Under the pieces are notes generated by a model, which saw nothing but the letters and a program-made list of their open reading frames with translations, searched no databases and was not told the origin of the DNA. A DNA stretch of 64,000 nucleotides from Hyphomonadaceae bacterium (GTDB lineage: Bacteria; Pseudomonadota; Alphaproteobacteria; Caulobacterales; Aquidulcibacteraceae): contig JAIELK010000010.1 in NCBI GenBank assembly GCA_019753175.1, positions 62,001 to 126,000 of the forward strand, given 5' to 3'. A program made the position numbers and the translations under genes. Below, in pieces: positions 55,422-64,000 of the stretch (position 1 is the first letter of the stretch; every line of letters starts with the position of its first letter).

Positions 55422-55499
55422 CGGAGCGTGGCGCAGCCCGGTTAGCGCACCAGTCTGGGGGACTGGGGGTCGCGAGTTCGAATCTCGCCGCTCCGACCA
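55422..55499 (+). tRNA. tRNA-Pro (GGG anticodon)
   Basis: A 78-nt cloverleaf: acceptor CGGAGCG / CGCTCCG, anticodon stem CCAGT / ACTGG with loop CTGGGGG (anticodon GGG), T arm GCGAG-TTCGAAT-CTCGC, and an encoded CCA. The 199 nt between it and gltD hold no credible gene. Confidence 0.95.
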
Positions 55500-55698
55500 T
55501 TTCTTGACCTCGATCCACACGCTCTGGCCGATCTGGATTCCCACCAGATGCGGGCCCGAAGAACGATTTCGCAGTTGCGAAAAGCGAATGAATCTGGCTT
55601 CAAGGGCTTCGTTGCGGGGTTGGACGTTCTCGCAGCCGGCCACAAAGGTGGTCGTCATGGAAGTTTTTTCCTGAACCGGAGGTCCTCTGGCGGAGCGG

Positions 55699-57107
55699 AT
55701 GCAGCGGTTCGTGGGCCTGGATGCGGCGCCTGCTCACAAGCGGGCGCCGGAGGCGCGCGTCGGCGATTTCCAGGAGGTCTACCTACCCGCCGCTCCGGCC
55801 AAGGCGGCTGCACAGGCCTCGCGTTGCGCCCAGTGCGGCGTCCCGTTCTGCCAAACCGGATGCCCGCTCCAGAACAATATTCCCGATTGGCTCATGCTTG
55901 GCGCTAGGGCGCGCGTCCGCGAGGCCTATGAGGCAAGCGCAGCAACCAATCCGATGCCCGAAATCTGCGGCCGCATCTGTCCGCAGGATCGCTTATGCGA
56001 AGGCGCCTGCGTGATCGAGCAATCTGGACACGGCGCGGTCACCATTGGCGACGTCGAAAAATACCTGACCGACACCGCGTGGTCTGAGGGCTGGGTCGCT
56101 CCGCTCACGCCCTCCCAAAAGCGCGACCAGAGCATCGGTATCATCGGCGCTGGACCCGCTGGCTTGGCTGCGGCGGAGCGCCTTCGCCTGCTTGGCTATG
56201 AGGTCACCGTCTATGACCGGCACGATCGCGCCGGCGGCTTGCTCACCTACGGCATCCCTCACTTCAAGCTCGAAAAGCAAATTGTCGAGCGTCGCGTCGA
56301 GCGCCTCGCGCGAGGAGGCGTCGGCTTCGTGCTCAACTGCGATGTTGGCGTTCATGTGTCGTTCGAAGAACTGCGCGAGCGCCACGACGCCGTGCTGATC
56401 GCAACGGGCGTTTACGCGGCGCGTCCACTGCCCGTGCGAAATGCAAGTCTCGCCGCACCGGCGCTCTCGTACCTGATCTCCGCCAATCGGCGCGCGCACG
56501 ACGCCACGCCGATACCTGAACACCTTGATGCGCAGGGCAAACACGTCGTTGTCATCGGCGGCGGCGATACGGCGATGGACTGCGTGCGCACCGCCGTGCG
56601 CCAGGGCGCGGAGAGCGTCACCTGTCTTTATCGCCGCGATCGCGTCAACATGCCGGGCTCGGCGCGCGAGGTCAGCTGTGCGGAGGAAGAAGGCGTTCGC
56701 TTCGAGTGGCTTGTGCAGCCGAAGGCGCTACGAGGCGGCAAGCCGCCGGTGGTGACGGCGGTTCGCATGCGCCTTGGCGCGGCCGATGCGTCCGGCCGCG
56801 CATCCTCTGAAGAGACGCCGGGGAGCGACTTCAATTTACCGGCCGATCTGGTCATCGCCGCGCTGGGCTTTGAGGCTGAAAACCTCGCTGAGCGGTGGGG
56901 CATGCCGCAACTCGCGATGCGGTCAAACGGCCTTCTCCGGGTCGACCCTGTGCGCTTCGCGACCAACCTGCCCGGCGTCTTCGCTGCAGGCGACATCGTG
57001 CGCGGCGCTTCGCTTGTCGTCTGGGCGCTCAAGGACGGTCTTGATGCAGCTGAAGCGATGCATGGTTGGCTGCAGGATCAAACGCTGGCTTCACGCGTGG
57101 CGGCGGA

Positions 57108-57111
<4 letters not shown>
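55699..57111 (+). CDS. gltD: Glutamate synthase small subunit
   Basis: 470 residues. Two cysteine clusters, CAQCGVPFCQTGCPLQNNIP and CGRICPQDRLCEGACV, bind 4Fe-4S centres; the FAD site is GIIGAGPAGLAAAERL and the NADPH site VVIGGGDTAMDCVRTAVRQGA, with a second dinucleotide segment GVFAAGDIVRGASLVVWAL. It passes electrons from NADPH to GltB. Here gltD precedes gltB and its stop overlaps the gltB ATG (ATGA); the reverse order is also common. Confidence 0.97.
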
Positions 57112-61645
<4,534 letters not shown>

Positions 61646-61649
<4 letters not shown>

Positions 61650-63142
61650 GACGCGCCTGCAAACCCCGCAGCGAGCGCAAGGCTCATAGCGCCCAGGGTG
61701 ACAATGCCCCAGGACCAACCGTCCTTGGCGGCGAAAACGATGGGGTCGTCGTGCATCTCGCCGCGGCTCGCCTTCAACCAAAAACGGGCGACGAGCATAA
61801 GACACGCCGCCGGCAGCCCCCACAGGAATGCTGGCCACAGATAGCGTGCCGCATTCGTGTCATCCTGCAGATAGAGGGCCAGAACCAGGGCCGACATGAA
61901 TCCGGCCACGACGCCCATGGACGTCAGAATCTGAGTGTCGTCGCTTGTGTACCCGCGTCGCGTCAGCGCGCCCCCGCCGCGAACGGCCAGATCGCGCGTT
62001 TCAGCCACGCGCTTGACCAACGCCAGGCTCAGGAAAAAGAAGCAGGAGAACGCCAACAGCCAATCGCTCGCGGGAAAGCCGGTCGCGACGCCGCCGAGCA
62101 CGATGCGCGTGGTGTAGAGGCCTGCCAACACGAACACATCGGTCAAGGCGATTTTTTTGAGCGCAAACGTGTAGAGCGTGGTTGCCGCAAGATAGAGCAA
62201 GGTGAGCCAAAGAACATTAGCCAGAACCGACAACCCAATTCCTGCCGCAGCAAGAGCCATCGCCGCCGCCATTCCAAGCGCCGGCGAGAGCGCACCGGCC
62301 GCGAACGGACGGTTCCGCTTGGTGGGATGGCGACGGTCGGCATCGATATCGGCCGCGTCGTTCAGCAGATAAACGGCGGATGCGGTCAAAGAGAGCGCCC
62401 AGAACGCGATGCCTGCCGCTGTCCACGCTTCGAACGACATCCATCCCTGTCCGGCCATCATGGGCACGAACACGAGCACGTTCTTGGCCCATTGCTGAGG
62501 CCGTACCGCACGGGCGAGCGCCCCAATTGGATTGCGCTGGCGGGGGAACACCCGCTCAATCGCGAATTTCTCCGACGCGCGCGCAAGCGTGCCGCTCGAC
62601 GCGTTGACCACCACGGCGCCTGCGGCCCTGCGCCATACCTTGATGTCCGCCGCTTCGTTTCCAGCGTAGACAAACCCGTTCGGAAACGCCTCCGCCAGGC
62701 GTTGTGCTTTCCGCATGCTCTTCAGATTGGTCACGCCATCGGAAGTGAATACGGCGTCGAACACGCCCAGGTGCTCGGACACGGACTCAGCCATCCGACG
62801 ATCGGTCGCCGTCGCGAGCACGATTGTTCGCCCCCGGTCGCGTTCGCTTCGGAGCCAAACCACCACGCGCTCGTCATAAGGCAAATGAGCGGCGTCCACT
62901 GTCGTGAACTCTGCGACCCGCGCCTTGGCATGCGCGCGCCCGCGCAACAACCAGGCCGCGAGCGCGAAAACCCTCAAGGGTGAGGCGAATAAGAGCTTTA
63001 GAATTCCCTCGAAAAAGAGGTCCGTTCGGATCAATGTGCCATCGAGATCCACTGCAAGCGGGAGCGCCTCGGCATTATTCGATTTCAGCTGGATCGCGCT
63101 CACGCCCCGATCTCCCAACGCGCTATCAAGGCGGCCCGACAT
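61646..63142 (-). CDS. HAD phosphatase-UbiA prenyltransferase fusion protein
   Basis: 498 residues from the ATG at 63142. Residues 28-220 form a HAD hydrolase domain (AVDLDGTLIRTD with Asp32/Asp34, LATATDRRMAESV, and FVYAGNEAADIKVW). Residues from about 240 on are a UbiA membrane prenyltransferase with NDAADIDADRRHPTKRNRP, the long Asp-rich motif of the decaprenyl-phosphate phosphoribosyltransferase branch, and a second motif near YTSDDTQ. The expected activity is prenyl transfer to a phosphosugar or similar acceptor, with the HAD part removing phosphate. The exact product is unknown. It is divergent from a desaturase-like flavoprotein. Confidence 0.9.
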
Positions 63143-63197
63143 TGAAAAGCAAGCCCGGACAGCCGACAATCCACGCTGTTTGGGCGGAGAGGCCACG

Positions 63198-64000
63198 GTG
63201 TACGACGTCGTCATTATCGGCGGAGGCCATAACGGCTTGACCTGCGCGGCTTACTTGGCCGCGGCGGGCCTTAAGGTCGTTGTCCTGGAGCGGAGATCGG
63301 TTGTCGGCGGCGCGGCGGTGACGGAGGAATTTCACCCCGGGTTCCGCAACTCCGTCGCTTCGTACACCGTGTCGCTGCTGAACCCGAAAGTGATTGCCGA
63401 TCTCGAGCTTCATCGGCACGGCTTGAAAATCGTAGAACGCAAGGTTTCCAACTTCCTCCCGCTCTCAAGTCGCGAGAGCTTGCGGTCCGGCCCTGGCCTC
63501 ACGCAAGCGGAAGTGGCTCGCTTCTCGCCGCGCGACGCAGCGCGATTGCCGGACTACGAACGTCGGCTGGAGGCCATTGCCGATGTCGTACGCGCGCTGC
63601 TCTTGCGGTCTCCGCCGAATCTTGTCGAGCGAGGCTTGGTCGCAGCTATCGAGGAGGCCATACGCGCAGCCCAGCTCAGCGGCGAACTTAACAAACTAGA
63701 TCTCACCGCCAAGCGCGATCTGCTTGATCTCTTCACCAAATCCGCCGGCGATTGGCTCGACTATTGGTTCGAGTCCGAACCCATCAAGGCCTTGTTCGGT
63801 TTCGACTCGATCGTCGGCAATTTCGCGAGCCCGTACACGCCTGGCAGCGCCTACGTGCTGCTGCATCATGTATTCGGCGAAGTGAACGGCAACAAAGGAC
63901 TATGGGGTCACGCGATCGGCGGCATGGGCGCCATCACGCAAGCCATGGCGGCGTGCTGTCGCGAGCGCGGCGTCGACATCCGCACAGACGCCGCAGTCAA
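63198..64000 (+). CDS. Phytoene-desaturase-like FAD oxidoreductase, N-terminal part (runs off the right edge)
   Basis: Not in the ORF track because it has no stop in the window. It has a GTG start with GGAGAGG 5 nt upstream. The protein opens with the FAD-binding VYDVVIIGGGHNGLTCAAYLAAAGLKVVVLE (GGGHNG loop) and continues with VGGAAVTEEFHPGFRNSVASY, typical of COG1233 / PYROXD2-like oxidoreductases; AYVLLHHVFGEVNG and GLWGHAIGGMGAITQAM follow. The substrate is unknown; carotenoid desaturation is only one possibility and no other carotenoid genes are visible. The 55-nt gap to the divergent HAD-UbiA gene must hold both promoters. Confidence 0.88.
   Translation, partial: MYDVVIIGGGHNGLTCAAYLAAAGLKVVVLERRSVVGGAAVTEEFHPGFRNSVASYTVSLLNPKVIADLELHRHGLKIVERKVSNFLPLSSRESLRSGPGLTQAEVARFSPRDAARLPDYERRLEAIADVVRALLLRSPPNLVERGLVAAIEEAIRAAQLSGELNKLDLTAKRDLLDLFTKSAGDWLDYWFESEPIKALFGFDSIVGNFASPYTPGSAYVLLHHVFGEVNGNKGLWGHAIGGMGAITQAMAACCRERGVDIRTDAAV

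Noticed and set aside
55368-55658. 96-residue minus-strand ORF over tRNA-Pro
   Set aside because: Its ERRDSNSRPPVPQTGALT segment is a familiar false translation of an antisense tRNA gene.
61751-62983. 410-residue plus-strand ORF
   Set aside because: Antisense to the HAD-UbiA gene; it shows no family features.

Overview
The window is about 64 kb of compact, GC-rich chromosome from an alphaproteobacterium. The best fit is the Caulobacterales, probably a Hyphomonadaceae/Terricaulis-like lineage. That placement is an inference from gene order (ctaC-ctaD-ctaB-ctaG-ctaE-DUF983-SURF1-thrC-M16; dgt-SPOR-nagZ-scpA-scpB-tatA-tatB-tatC-serS; murA-DUF2948-UPF0262-phosphatase-infA-maf-rng-yacG; rplM-rpsI-argC), from alphaproteobacterial families (NadQ, DUF2948, UPF0262, DUF2842) and from the many 1-8 nt ATGA, TGATG or GTGA gene overlaps. 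No prophage, insertion sequence, CRISPR array or rRNA operon was seen. Almost everything is housekeeping, and no stretch over 300 bases lacks a gene.

Layout. 0-7 kb: the tail of a tyrosine phosphatase gene, the NAD regulator nadQ, two cell-wall lipoproteins (an M23 endopeptidase-like protein and MltA) on the minus strand, then nadA-nadB-nadC behind a promoter flanked by two matching palindromes, probably NadQ operators. 7-17 kb (minus strand): the aa3 cytochrome c oxidase cluster with its heme O and copper-delivery factors, running into thrC, an M16 peptidase and a GNAT acetyltransferase; a pair of inverted repeat elements lies between ctaD and ctaB and one is read as part of CtaB. 17-22 kb (plus strand): a TPR protein, tldD, a 26-residue basic peptide, a TonB-dependent receptor and aat. 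22-30 kb (minus strand): serS, tatCBA, scpBA, nagZ, a SPOR protein and dgt, with erpA, a Sel1-repeat protein and a nitroreductase going the other way to 31.5 kb.

31-39 kb: a frameshifted TonB-domain gene, a small membrane protein, xthA, and a long coupled minus-strand block from murA to yacG. 39-41.6 kb: a DUF898 membrane protein paired with an M48 metalloprotease, a lipoprotein and tRNA-Thr. 41.8-46.2 kb: one 1476-codon gene whose protein looks like a mosaic of flagellin/FliD-type insert modules around a beta-propeller, the least ordinary gene here. 46-56 kb: a TauE-type exporter, hom, a lipoprotein, phaC, DUF1993, argC, DUF4282, rpsI-rplM, heme A synthase (ctaA), DUF2842 and tRNA-Pro. 55.7-64 kb: gltD-gltB, a HAD-UbiA fusion protein, and the start of a phytoene-desaturase-like flavoprotein that runs off the right edge.

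How the genes work together: nadQ with nadABC forms a self-contained NAD synthesis and control unit. ctaABCDEG, SURF1 and the small membrane proteins build the terminal oxidase. hom and thrC serve threonine synthesis, argC arginine, and gltBD ammonia assimilation. scpAB handles chromosome condensation, murA, mltA, the M23 protein and nagZ peptidoglycan, and tatABC the export of folded proteins. All family names come from reading the translations; no database search was run.
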